Positions 1-7,314 of a DNA stretch of 33,676 bases are shown piece after piece. The number at the start of each line of letters is the position of its first letter. The first letter of the stretch is position 1. The notes beneath the pieces are model-generated. The model did no database searches. It saw only the letters and a program-made list of their open reading frames with translations, and was not told the origin of the DNA. A program made the position numbers and the translations under genes. This stretch comes from Arthrobacter sp. H35-D1 (GTDB lineage: Bacteria; Actinomycetota; Actinomycetes; Actinomycetales; Micrococcaceae). The stretch lies in NCBI RefSeq assembly GCF_030063185.1, contig NZ_JASISP010000003.1, forward strand, positions 1-33,676, written 5' to 3'.

Positions 1-74
1 CTGAAAAGGGCCTGTCCGCCCGCGTTGTCGAAGCTGCCCGGCAGCTCGGTTCCGCTGGCAAGACGTTTAAGTAA
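1..74 (+). CDS. fba: Class II fructose-bisphosphate aldolase, C-terminal end (partial)
   Basis: The window opens inside a gene whose last 23 codons read EKGLSARVVEAARQLGSAGK followed by TFK and a TAA stop at 72-74. This matches the C-terminal helix of actinobacterial class II fructose-bisphosphate aldolases, the zinc enzymes that cleave fructose-1,6-bisphosphate in glycolysis. The next gene encodes DUF3151, which commonly follows fba in Actinobacteria (known context), and this supports the call. Only the tail is present, so no catalytic residue can be checked. The reading frame starts at base 3. Confidence 0.72.
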   Translation, partial: EKGLSARVVEAARQLGSAGKTFK

Positions 75-75
75 T

Positions 76-501
76 ATGAGCGAAGATTTCCGGCGAAACC
101 TCCTCGGACCGGAGCCCACGCTGCTCCCGGCCGAGGTGGATGTTCAGGCTCGTTTGGATGCAGGGGACGAGGCGGTCGACCTGGCTGCTGCAAATCCCAC
201 ATCCTCGTTGTTGTGGGCCATTCTGGCAGATGAGGCCTACGCGGAAGGCCGGACCATCGAGTCTTACGCCTATGCCCGCACCGGCTATCACCGCGGCCTG
301 GATTCACTGCGCCGCAACGGTTGGCGCGGCACTGGTCCGGTGCCGCACTCGCATGAGGGAAATCGTGGTTTCCTGCGTGCGTTGTACGCGCTGGGCCGTG
401 CCGCAGGCGCCATTGGCGAAGCGGACGAGGCTGCGCGCATTGCCACGTTCCTCAACGACTCCGATCCGCTGGCCGCGGCCGCGATCGAAGCCGCACTGTA
501 A
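76..501 (+). CDS. DUF3151 family protein
   Basis: A 141-residue soluble protein of unknown function beginning MSEDFRRNLLGPEPTLLP. The start is the ATG at 76, one base after the fba stop; an in-frame TTG at 25 lies inside fba and is rejected. The body is alpha-helical with a TPR-like feel: a stretch rich in Ala and Leu (about residues 30-70, with LWAILADEAYAEGR) and a RNGWRGTGPVPHSHEGNRGFLR segment typical of the family (split here only in description). No signal peptide or membrane segment is visible. Conserved linkage with fba and purA in Actinobacteria suggests a housekeeping role near central metabolism, but no reaction is known. Expression is probably coupled to fba, given the one-base gap. 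Confidence 0.85.
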   Translation: MSEDFRRNLLGPEPTLLPAEVDVQARLDAGDEAVDLAAANPTSSLLWAILADEAYAEGRTIESYAYARTGYHRGLDSLRRNGWRGTGPVPHSHEGNRGFLRALYALGRAAGAIGEADEAARIATFLNDSDPLAAAAIEAAL

Positions 502-508
502 GTTCCAA

Positions 509-553
509 CAAAAAAATACCGTCGATCCTGCACGGATCGGCGGCATTTTTTGT
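509..553. terminator. Bidirectional intrinsic terminator between DUF3151 and DUF2249 genes
   Basis: An A-run (511-516) leads into a stem of roughly 12 bp. The left arm is TACCGTCGATCC, the loop TGCA and the right arm GGATCGGCGGCA, with one mismatch and one G-U pair, followed by a run of six T (545-550). The A-run and T-run on opposite sides let it work for both converging genes. Confidence 0.75.
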
Positions 554-588
554 TTGGCTTGGGCTTGTTTGGTTCGCAGGTGCGGGAG

Positions 589-1356
589 TCAGTTGCGCAC
601 CATGCTCAGTTTCCACAGTTCCGGGCCGTTTTCCACATAGTCCACCGTGAACTTGCCTGCCGCGCGCTGTTCCAGCTGGGCCAGCAACGGCAGCGGGTTG
701 TGGTTGGCGACCAGCAGGATGCCGCGGCCGGTGGTGAGCCCTTCCAAAGCGCCGAAAATGGTGGCGTGGCGGATGGCGTGGGGAATGACGCGGGTGTCCA
801 GCTCGGACAGGCCGGGCTCGTCGTGCCCGCCGCAGGCGCAGCCGCCCTGGGCCGGAACTTCGCTTGCAGTGGCGACAGTGGCGGTGTGGGCTGGCAGCAC
901 CTGTGAGAGTGTGACGCCGGGGTTTTGAGCCAAGGCGGGCAGGACAAGTTCGCTGGCTTGATCCACGAATACTGCTACGGCTTCCTGGAGGCGGCCGCCG
1001 GCATGAACCATGTTGACGGGGTATTCCTGGACTTCCAGTTCCTTCGTTGCGGAGACCAGCCTGGTGCTGTGTGCGGTGGCCAGCGAGGCGACCAGCTTGA
1101 GGGAATCATCACTCAGGTCAGCAGTTTGGAAGGCACCGGCTAGAGCGGCAGCCAACGGCAGCAGTTCCATTTCGGCGAAGTCAACCAGGGCACCTTGATC
1201 TGCTTGGGCCAATTCTTCGCCCGCAGGATTTGTCGCGGCCGCCACAAGATTGCCGCCGAGGGTGAGCACGGTTCCGGCGGCTTCAGCCAGGCGGGTGCGG
1301 GCGTCTTCCAAGGACGCAGCTTCTGTGGAGGAGGATGCGAGAACAAGATTATTCAC
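589..1356 (-). CDS. DUF2249 domain-containing protein, nitrite-reductase locus
   Basis: A 255-residue cytoplasmic protein. The C-terminal third (about 170-255) is a DUF2249 domain: a short Cys-rich lead (CACGGHDE), then LDTRVIPHAIRHATIFGAL, LLVANHNPLPLLAQL and a final strand ending in VENGPELWKLSM. The N-terminal ~165 residues are helical and Ala-rich and I do not recognise them. They lack the His pattern of hemerythrin. The start is a GTG at 1354-1356 preceded by a GAAAGG ribosome site 8 bases away. DUF2249 proteins are often found beside nitrite and NO metabolism genes in Actinobacteria (known association). Here the gene is divergent from the regulator-NnrS-like-NirK set and shares its promoter region, so a role in nitrogen-oxide handling is inferred. 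The biochemical function is unknown. Confidence 0.8.
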   Translation of the reverse strand: MNNLVLASSSTEAASLEDARTRLAEAAGTVLTLGGNLVAAATNPAGEELAQADQGALVDFAEMELLPLAAALAGAFQTADLSDDSLKLVASLATAHSTRLVSATKELEVQEYPVNMVHAGGRLQEAVAVFVDQASELVLPALAQNPGVTLSQVLPAHTATVATASEVPAQGGCACGGHDEPGLSELDTRVIPHAIRHATIFGALEGLTTGRGILLVANHNPLPLLAQLEQRAAGKFTVDYVENGPELWKLSMVRN

Positions 1357-1412
1357 GGTGAAAACCTTTCATGACTGCACGAATTTGTGGCGAATGGCGA
1401 TTCTGCGACTAT

Positions 1413-1427
1413 ATTACTACACTTAAT
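1413..1427. promoter_or_regulatory. Divergent promoter/operator candidate for the nirK module
   Basis: The only AT-rich stretch between the divergent genes. ATTA-N7-TAAT forms a short imperfect dyad at 1413-1427. On the plus strand TACACT (1418-1423) could be a -10 element placing the transcript start near the GTG at 1431. On the minus strand TAATAT (1411-1416 complement) could serve the DUF2249 gene. Overlapping divergent promoters with a dyad are a plausible target for the adjacent Cys-containing regulator, but the dyad is weak. Confidence 0.3.
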
Positions 1428-1430
1428 CCT

Positions 1431-2234
1431 GTGGAAAATAAAAGTCTTGTGCCGACGTCATATGGCCCCCGGCCCGGAGGCCGTGACGCCGTTGCGCCCA
1501 TATCCAAGGCACGCGCGGCGGTGCTTGCCAGGCTGCGCGCAATTGACGGCACGCTCAGCGTGGAACAACTCGCCCTGCAGACGGGCCAACACGCGAACAC
1601 TGCACGCGAACACCTTGAGGCACTTGTCGAGGACGGGTATGCCACCAAGGCCGCAGCCCCCAAGGAAGGCAGGGGCAGGCCGGCCTGGCTGTACCGGCCG
1701 GCACCCGCCCCCGCCGGGCCCGTGGGGTATGCGGCCCTTGCCGCGGCCCTGGCCCAGCACTTGGCAACCCACAGCGAAAACCCGACAGCCGAAGGTGAAG
1801 CGGCCGGCCGCGCCTGGGCTCGCGCCATGCCACCAGCCAGTCCAAGGATCAACGGTGACGAGCCAAAGGCCAGCGGTGCCAAACGGGACGGCGCCAAACT
1901 GTCGGCCGCTGGAGCCAAAGCCACCCGCAGCCGCGTGGCCACGGCCCTTGAGCAGGCAGGATTCGGCGTGCAAAAGAACCGTGACGCCACCGAACTGACC
2001 CTCACCGTCTGCCCCATTGTCGAGGCAGCACGGGAAAACCCCGACGTGGTGTGTGCCGTTCACCTCGGCCTGGTCAAGGAACTGATGGCAGGCAGCGGAC
2101 TGCCGGAGGAGAACGTGGCGCTGCTGCCGTTTGCCGGTCCCGGCATCTGCACCCTGCACATGCCCTCGATCGCACCCGCGAAGGATGCAGCCGCGAACGC
2201 GGCGAAGATCGAAGCGGGGCCCGCTGCCCCATGA
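1431..2234 (+). CDS. Winged-helix regulator with Fe-S-type cysteines (SufR-like)
   Basis: A 267-residue regulator if it starts at the GTG at 1431. An upstream in-frame ATG at 1371 has no ribosome site and would add a non-conserved tail, and a GTG at 1449 is also possible. The N-terminal ~25-95 residues form a winged helix (RAAVLARLRAIDGTLSVEQL, then HANTAREHLEALVEDGY and a GRGRPAW wing). The C-terminal part carries C194, C208 (CX13C, in LTVCPIVEAARENPDVVC) and C240 (GICTLHM), with a conserved HLG after the second Cys. This layout resembles SufR-type DeoR/ArsR-like repressors that bind a 4Fe-4S cluster; such a cluster reacts with NO. Its place at the head of the nirK operon suggests an NO or redox sensor for this module (inference). 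Its TGA overlaps the next ATG by four bases. Confidence 0.75.
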   Translation: MENKSLVPTSYGPRPGGRDAVAPISKARAAVLARLRAIDGTLSVEQLALQTGQHANTAREHLEALVEDGYATKAAAPKEGRGRPAWLYRPAPAPAGPVGYAALAAALAQHLATHSENPTAEGEAAGRAWARAMPPASPRINGDEPKASGAKRDGAKLSAAGAKATRSRVATALEQAGFGVQKNRDATELTLTVCPIVEAARENPDVVCAVHLGLVKELMAGSGLPEENVALLPFAGPGICTLHMPSIAPAKDAAANAAKIEAGPAAP

Positions 2235-3382
2235 CTTCCACCAGGCCGGCTGGCGTTGCACCTGTCAAAGCCGACACCCGCAGCCCCCGCCGACCAACCA
2301 TGCTGCGCCGGCCCGCCTTCCGCATGATGTTCCTGTTGCCTGCGGGCGCGGCACTGCTTATTGGCCTCAACGCCGGCCTGCAACTTTTGGGGGCCGACGC
2401 CCCGCTGAAGATCGACCGCTTCCCCCAAGTCCACGGCATGCTGCTGGTGCTCAGTTTTGTAGGCACCGTCATCTCGCTGGAGCGCTCCGTGGCCTTGAAC
2501 AAGGCATGGGGCTACGCCGCACCGGCGCTGTTGGGCGTCGCCGGACTGCTGATGATTTCACCCCTTGAGCTGTGGATCGGCAAGAGCGTTCTGCTGGCCG
2601 GAACCATCGCCATGACGGTTGTCTACATCCCGTTGTGGCGCCGTCAATACGACAACGTGGTGCTCATCCAGATCCTCGGCTCGGTCTCAGCCGTGGCTGC
2701 TGCGGCACTGTGGCTGCGTGTGCCCAGCATCCCGCACTTGCTGCCGTTCCTCATCACCTATGTAGTGCTGACCATCGCCGGCGAACGGCTGGAACTGGCG
2801 CGGATCGGCATCAACAGCCCCAAGGCCGAACCGCTCCTGCTCGCCGCATCGTTCGCCCTGCTGGCCGCCACCACTGCCACACTGCTGTGGCCGTCCGCCG
2901 GCTACCCGCTCTACGGGGTGCTGCTGCTGGCCCTCGTCGGCTGGCTCACCGTGTACGACGCCGCCCGCAAAACCATCCGCTCCCAAGGCCTGCCGCGCTA
3001 CATTGCCGCGTGCCTGCTGGCGGGCTACAGCTGGTTGGCGATTGCCGGCGTCGTGCTGGCCCTGCATGACGGGCCACTGACCGGGGCCTCGTACGACGTC
3101 GCCGTCCACGCAGTGTTCCTGGGCTTCACCATCTCCATGATCATGGCCCACGCACCTGTCATCCTGCCCGCCGTGCTGCGCAAACCGCTGCCCTACACCT
3201 CCGGGTTTTGGCTGCCGGCGGGACTCTTGCACGCATCCCTGGCCCTACGCTTGGGATTGGGCGACGGCGCTGGCCTGAACGGCGCGTGGGTCACCGGCGG
3301 CGTCCTGAACGTCATTTCCATCCTGCTGTTCGCCGTCATGGCGGTTTGGCAGGCCACCCATGCGCAGAAAGCAGCAGCGTGA
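2231..3382 (+). CDS. Polytopic membrane protein, NnrS-like
   Basis: A 383-residue integral membrane protein with about 11-12 hydrophobic segments after a short basic N-terminus (MTSTRPAGVAPVKAD). The start ATG at 2231 overlaps the regulator stop (ATGA). Segments include FPQVHGMLLVLSFVGTVISL (about residues 68-87) and a late helix VHAVFLGFTISMIMAHAPVI, which resembles the His-bearing helices of NnrS, a haem/copper membrane protein that eases nitrosative stress in denitrifiers. Similarity is by motif only and many database entries would read hypothetical membrane protein. It lies between the regulator and NirK with overlaps on both sides, so it is co-translated with both. A role in NO tolerance or in copper/haem supply to NirK is inferred. 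Confidence 0.68.
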   Translation: MTSTRPAGVAPVKADTRSPRRPTMLRRPAFRMMFLLPAGAALLIGLNAGLQLLGADAPLKIDRFPQVHGMLLVLSFVGTVISLERSVALNKAWGYAAPALLGVAGLLMISPLELWIGKSVLLAGTIAMTVVYIPLWRRQYDNVVLIQILGSVSAVAAAALWLRVPSIPHLLPFLITYVVLTIAGERLELARIGINSPKAEPLLLAASFALLAATTATLLWPSAGYPLYGVLLLALVGWLTVYDAARKTIRSQGLPRYIAACLLAGYSWLAIAGVVLALHDGPLTGASYDVAVHAVFLGFTISMIMAHAPVILPAVLRKPLPYTSGFWLPAGLLHASLALRLGLGDGAGLNGAWVTGGVLNVISILLFAVMAVWQATHAQKAAA

Positions 3383-6138
3383 ACATCGGCTCCGCACCCA
3401 TCCCAGGCCCGGGTCCAACGTCGGGCCCAACTCCGGCCACCGCCGGCAGGACACCGATGAACCGGGCCGCCTGGCACCTGCGCGCCAACGCCCCGGCAGT
3501 GTTTTGGCTGCTGGCGCTGGTGGTTGTGGTGTTGTTCCACCGCAACATTGCCGTGTCCGGCTGGCTCATGGTGCACCTGCTGCTGCTCGGGGCCGTCACC
3601 AATTCCATCCTTGTCTGGAGCTGGCACTTCGCTCAGGCGCTGCTGCGCGGGCCGAATCCCGGCAACCGGGGCATGGCGGCGCGGCTGATCGGCTTGAACG
3701 TGGCGGTGACCCTCGTGGTGGTGTCAATGATCTTGAATGTGTGGGTCCTGACGCTCATAGGCAGCATCGGTGTTGGGCTGGCCGTTGCCGCCCACGCAGT
3801 GGTCCTGGGGCTGCGGGCCCGCAAGGCGCTGCCGTCCCGGTTTGGCCCCACCGTTTGGTACTACGTGGCCGCGTGCCTGCTGCTGCCGGTGGGTGCAGGC
3901 GTGGGGGCTGCGCTGGCATCCGGCGTCAGCGGCGAAGCGCATGTCCGGCTGTTGCTGGTGCACCTGGTAGTGAACGTGCTGGGTTTTGTAGGGCTGACGG
4001 TGCTGGGCACACTCATGACGCTGCTGCCCACCATGCTGCGCACAAGAGTGGCCGACGGCGCCGAAGCCGTTGCGCGCCACGGTGCTGTCCCGCTGCTGTC
4101 CGGGGTGTTGCTCACGGCTGCCGGAGCCGCCGCCGGGGTCATGTTCCTGTGTTCGGTGGGGCTGGCCATCTACTTGGGCGGCGTCATCTATATTTGCGTG
4201 CCGTTGGCCAAGGTGGTGCGCTCGAAGCAACCCACGACATTCGCCCCGCTATCGGCCATTGCCGGGCTGTTGTGGCTGCTGGTTTCACTCGTCTGGCTGC
4301 TGGCACCAACGTTTACGGCGGGCAGCTGGGAGGCACTGCAGCGCGGGATCGAGTCGGTGGTCCCCGTGCTTGCCGCAGGTTTTGCCGCCCAAGTGCTCGG
4401 AGCTGCGTTGACGTACCTGGTGCCCGTTGTTTTGGGCGGCGGGCCCGCGGTGCTCAAGCATCGCACTGCCATTTTGGACAAGGCCGGCTGGTTTCGTGTG
4501 GTGCTGGCCAATGCCGCACTTGTGGTCTCGCTGCTCCCGGTGCCCAGCCTGGTGCGCGTGGGAACCACGTTCCTGGTGTTTGGCGCTCTGGCCTGGTTCC
4601 TGCCGCTGCTCGGCTTGGCCCTGTTCAGCAAAGCTCCCGCAGTCCCGAAAGGAACCCCGAAAGCGCAGCCGGACAAGCCCTCCGCAGCTGAGCCGAGGAG
4701 TGCGCGCGCTGCTGCGGCGCCCACAGCTGCGTATGACCCGGCCCCGCGCAGGAGGTTGGGTCAGGGCGCCACCGCACTGGCCGTCGTCGTGCTTGTCATT
4801 GTGGCAGGGATTATTGCCGATCCGCAGTCCATGCCGGGGTTTGCCGGGGTGGTGCAGCAGCCTGCCGCCGCGGCCACGGGCCAAACCACCACGGTGGAGA
4901 TGACAATGAAGAACATGCGCTTCCACCCGGACAAGGTGGACGTGCCGGTGGGGGACAAGCTTGTCATCAACCTGGTCAATGAAGACAACATGGTGCACGA
5001 CCTCGTCACGGCCATGGGTGCAGAATCCGGGCGGCTATACCCGGGCGAGAAAGCCACCATCGACGCGGGCGTGATTGGCGCCGACGTGGCCGGTTGGTGC
5101 AGCGTGGTGGGACACAAGCAGCAGGGCATGGTGTTCAGCATTGTGGCCACCGGCGGGGCAGCTGCAGCGCCGCCGGCCGCGCCCGGCGAGAGCATGCCCG
5201 GCGAGACCATGCCCGGCGGGAGCATGCCCGGCATGGACCACGGCGGGAATTCGGGCGAGCCCGCCGCCTTTGACTTCATGAAGGAGCCGGGCGCAGAATT
5301 CACCGCCCACGACGCCGTGCTGCCGCCACTGCCCTCCGGAACAGTGCACGAAGTGGCCATCAAGGTCACCGAGGAGGAACGCGAAGTGGCACCAGGGGTC
5401 ACGCAGCGCCTGTGGCTTTTCAACGGCACGGCACCCGGGCCGACCCTGCGCGGCAAGGTGGGGGACAAATTCAAGATCACGCTGAGCAACGACGGGTCCA
5501 TGGGACATTCGATCGACTTTCACGCCGGGGCGCTGGCGCCTGACGAACCCATGCGCACCATCAATCCGGGGGAGTCGCTGACCTACAATTTCACGGCCAC
5601 CCGCGCCGGAATCTGGCTCTACCACTGCAGCACCATGCCCATGAGCCAGCACATCGCCAACGGCATGTTTGGCGCCGTGGTCATTGACCCGCCCAACTTG
5701 CCGAAGGTGGAGAAGGAATACGTGCTCATCCAGTCCGAGCTTTACGCCGGAGGGCAGGGCGGCGTGGCCGACTTGGCGAAAATCCAAGCGGAGAAGCCCG
5801 ACGCCGTGGTGTTCAACGGCTATGCGAACCAGTACAAGTTCCGCCCGCTGCCGGCCAAGGCGGGCGAGCGGGTGCGGATCTGGGTGCTCGACGCCGGGCC
5901 GAACCGGGCGTCGTCCTTCCACGTGGTGGGCGGCCAGTTCGACACGGTCTGGAGCGAGGGTCGGTACTTGATTGACGGCTCCGACCCGGCCGCCGGCGCG
6001 CAGGTCCTGCCGCTGGCACCGGGGCAGGGCGGATTTGTGGAACTCGCGTTCCCGGAGGCCGGCAACTACCCCTTTGTTTCGCACAGCATGCTCGACGCCG
6101 AACGCGGCGCCAGCGGGGTGTTCCAGATCGCGAAGTGA
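3379..6138 (+). CDS. nirK: Membrane-anchored copper nitrite reductase fused to a cupredoxin
   Basis: A 919-residue three-part protein starting at a GTG (3379) that overlaps the previous stop (GTGA). Residues ~35-420 form about ten membrane helices with His-bearing segments (VHLLLLGAVTNSILVWSWHF; VHLVVNVLGFVGLTVLG), NnrS-like. After a charged linker and one more helix (~465-490), residues ~503-590 are a cupredoxin with type-1 copper ligands H540, C574, H579 and M584. A Met/Gly/Pro-rich linker (~595-625) follows, then the nitrite reductase (~630-919). That domain shows type-1 ligands H710, C750, H758 and M763, type-2 ligands H715, H749 and H902, and catalytic D713 and H848. The enzyme reduces nitrite to NO outside the cytoplasm; the cupredoxin probably passes electrons to the type-1 copper, and the membrane part may take them from quinol or a cytochrome (inference). 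All copper ligands are intact, so it should be active. Confidence 0.88.
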   Translation: MNIGSAPIPGPGPTSGPTPATAGRTPMNRAAWHLRANAPAVFWLLALVVVVLFHRNIAVSGWLMVHLLLLGAVTNSILVWSWHFAQALLRGPNPGNRGMAARLIGLNVAVTLVVVSMILNVWVLTLIGSIGVGLAVAAHAVVLGLRARKALPSRFGPTVWYYVAACLLLPVGAGVGAALASGVSGEAHVRLLLVHLVVNVLGFVGLTVLGTLMTLLPTMLRTRVADGAEAVARHGAVPLLSGVLLTAAGAAAGVMFLCSVGLAIYLGGVIYICVPLAKVVRSKQPTTFAPLSAIAGLLWLLVSLVWLLAPTFTAGSWEALQRGIESVVPVLAAGFAAQVLGAALTYLVPVVLGGGPAVLKHRTAILDKAGWFRVVLANAALVVSLLPVPSLVRVGTTFLVFGALAWFLPLLGLALFSKAPAVPKGTPKAQPDKPSAAEPRSARAAAAPTAAYDPAPRRRLGQGATALAVVVLVIVAGIIADPQSMPGFAGVVQQPAAAATGQTTTVEMTMKNMRFHPDKVDVPVGDKLVINLVNEDNMVHDLVTAMGAESGRLYPGEKATIDAGVIGADVAGWCSVVGHKQQGMVFSIVATGGAAAAPPAAPGESMPGETMPGGSMPGMDHGGNSGEPAAFDFMKEPGAEFTAHDAVLPPLPSGTVHEVAIKVTEEEREVAPGVTQRLWLFNGTAPGPTLRGKVGDKFKITLSNDGSMGHSIDFHAGALAPDEPMRTINPGESLTYNFTATRAGIWLYHCSTMPMSQHIANGMFGAVVIDPPNLPKVEKEYVLIQSELYAGGQGGVADLAKIQAEKPDAVVFNGYANQYKFRPLPAKAGERVRIWVLDAGPNRASSFHVVGGQFDTVWSEGRYLIDGSDPAAGAQVLPLAPGQGGFVELAFPEAGNYPFVSHSMLDAERGASGVFQIAK

Positions 6139-6234
6139 CACCCGGTTGGACTGCATTGCGTGGACGGCGCGGTGTGGACGGCACTGCCGGACGAGTCGGT
6201 ACGTTGCATCCGGTCCGTCCTGCATGCCGGACCC

Positions 6235-6804
6235 TTACTGGCCGACGCGGCCGTCGACGCATTCGCGCAGCAGGTCGGCATGCCCGCAGTGCCTGGCGTA
6301 CTCCTCGATCCTGTGCACCAGCAACTCCCGGACGGCGATGCCTGCCTTGCCCAGGCGGTCATCCGGATTCGGGTGCTCGGCCAAGAGGGCGTCGGTCGCG
6401 GCCTGTTCGCGCATGAGGTCCGCGTAGGCGGCGTCGACAACCGTCTGATCGGCGATGGCGCCGTCGAAATCCGCGCCCCCTGGGCCGTATATTTTTGGCA
6501 ACACATCCCCGGAGGTGATCCAGTTTCCCCAGTCTCGTTCCACCTCGGCAAGGTGACGGAGCAGGCCGAGCAAGGACATGGTGGAGGGAGGCACGGACCG
6601 GCGAGCCAGCTGTTCCGGCTCCAACCCTGCGCACTTCATGCCCAGTGTCAGCCGATAGTTGGACAGATAGTTGTGCAGGGTCGCCAGTTCGCCGTTCGGG
6701 CTTGCTTCACCGGTGTCTCGCGGATCGTCATCCGGGTCAACCCACATGTCCGGGTGGACGGATGACTTTGTCCATCGGGTTGGCTTTTGCGTCATGCTGG
6801 TCAT
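6235..6804 (-). CDS. DinB family protein (DUF664)
   Basis: A 189-residue four-helix-bundle protein. It has the DinB/DUF664 pattern: SLLGLLRHLAEVERDW around the first metal-binding His, then VRELLVHRIEEYARHCGHADLLRE near the C-terminus with the remaining His ligands. Members of this superfamily include metal-dependent thiol transferases, and in Actinobacteria they are suspected to use mycothiol. The substrate cannot be told from sequence. The start ATG at 6804 has only a weak upstream purine run (GTAGGCG); a second ATG three codons in is possible. It converges with nirK across a 96-base gap with no clear terminator. Confidence 0.85.
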   Translation of the reverse strand: MTSMTQKPTRWTKSSVHPDMWVDPDDDPRDTGEASPNGELATLHNYLSNYRLTLGMKCAGLEPEQLARRSVPPSTMSLLGLLRHLAEVERDWGNWITSGDVLPKIYGPGGADFDGAIADQTVVDAAYADLMREQAATDALLAEHPNPDDRLGKAGIAVRELLVHRIEEYARHCGHADLLRECVDGRVGQ

Positions 6805-6854
6805 TTTCGCCTACGCCAACCGTTCGCGCCACCCTTTTCTGAACCCGACGGGAC

Positions 6855-7232
6855 CTATTGTCCGCCCGCGGCAAGGTACTCGCCGGCGTTGTACTGGAGA
6901 TGGAGCTCCCTGATGAGATCGCCGTCGAACGTGAAGAATTCCGTGAAGCGCACCGTGCCGTTGGGGAAGGTTGCGTCGTAGAGCACCGCTGCCGCCTCCG
7001 GGGTAGTGACGAACTGAAGAACGGTGATGTCTTGGACGTTCGCGATGAAACCCTTCACGCCGTGGGTGAATGGCTGTCCGCCTTCCACCCGGCCGGCGAT
7101 GGGACCGTTGAAAACAAAATCGTCGCTCAACAGGGGAAGAAGGTCCCGGCCCTCGCCGTATTGTTCGGCGCCGCCGGTGAGAATCGCATAGTAGCGATGG
7201 AGTGGGGACGAGCCGCTGATGGTGGGTGACAT
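6855..7232 (-). CDS. SnoaL/NTF2-like protein
   Basis: A 125-residue single-domain protein of the NTF2/SnoaL-like fold: an N-terminal helix (SPLHRYYAILTGGAEQYGEGR), LLPLLSDDFVFNGPIAG, a mid-domain GFIANVQDITVLQFVTT, and C-terminal strands TVRFTEFFTFDGDLIRELHLQY. The ATG at 7232 has a near-perfect GGAGGAATC ribosome site, so the longer in-frame ORF reaching 7292 is rejected. Proteins of this fold bind small molecules or act as isomerases or dehydratases; the ligand is unknown. It is divergent from an HxlR regulator with a palindrome between them, so it is probably the regulated target of that repressor. Confidence 0.82.
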   Translation of the reverse strand: MSPTISGSSPLHRYYAILTGGAEQYGEGRDLLPLLSDDFVFNGPIAGRVEGGQPFTHGVKGFIANVQDITVLQFVTTPEAAAVLYDATFPNGTVRFTEFFTFDGDLIRELHLQYNAGEYLAAGGQ

Positions 7233-7275
7233 GATTCCTCCAAAGTGATAGTTGATAGTTGAAATTCTCAAGTGA

Positions 7276-7296
7276 ATGCTTGAAATAGTCAAGCAT
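7276..7296. promoter_or_regulatory. Operator palindrome between NTF2-like gene and HxlR regulator
   Basis: A perfect inverted repeat ATGCTTGA-AATAG-TCAAGCAT (8-5-8). Extra half sites flank it: CTCAAG at 7267-7272 and CTTGA at 7307-7311, so the same half-site word occurs four times in about 45 bases. HxlR dimers are known to bind such divergent palindromes. It lies directly upstream of both genes and would let the regulator control itself and the NTF2-like gene. Confidence 0.75.
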
Positions 7297-7314
7297 CCTC
7301 TTTAGTCTTGATGG

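Noticed and set aside
5035-6225. A 396-codon minus-strand frame opposite nirK
   Set aside because: It covers the copper-site region of nirK, has no motif of its own and shows shadow-type composition.
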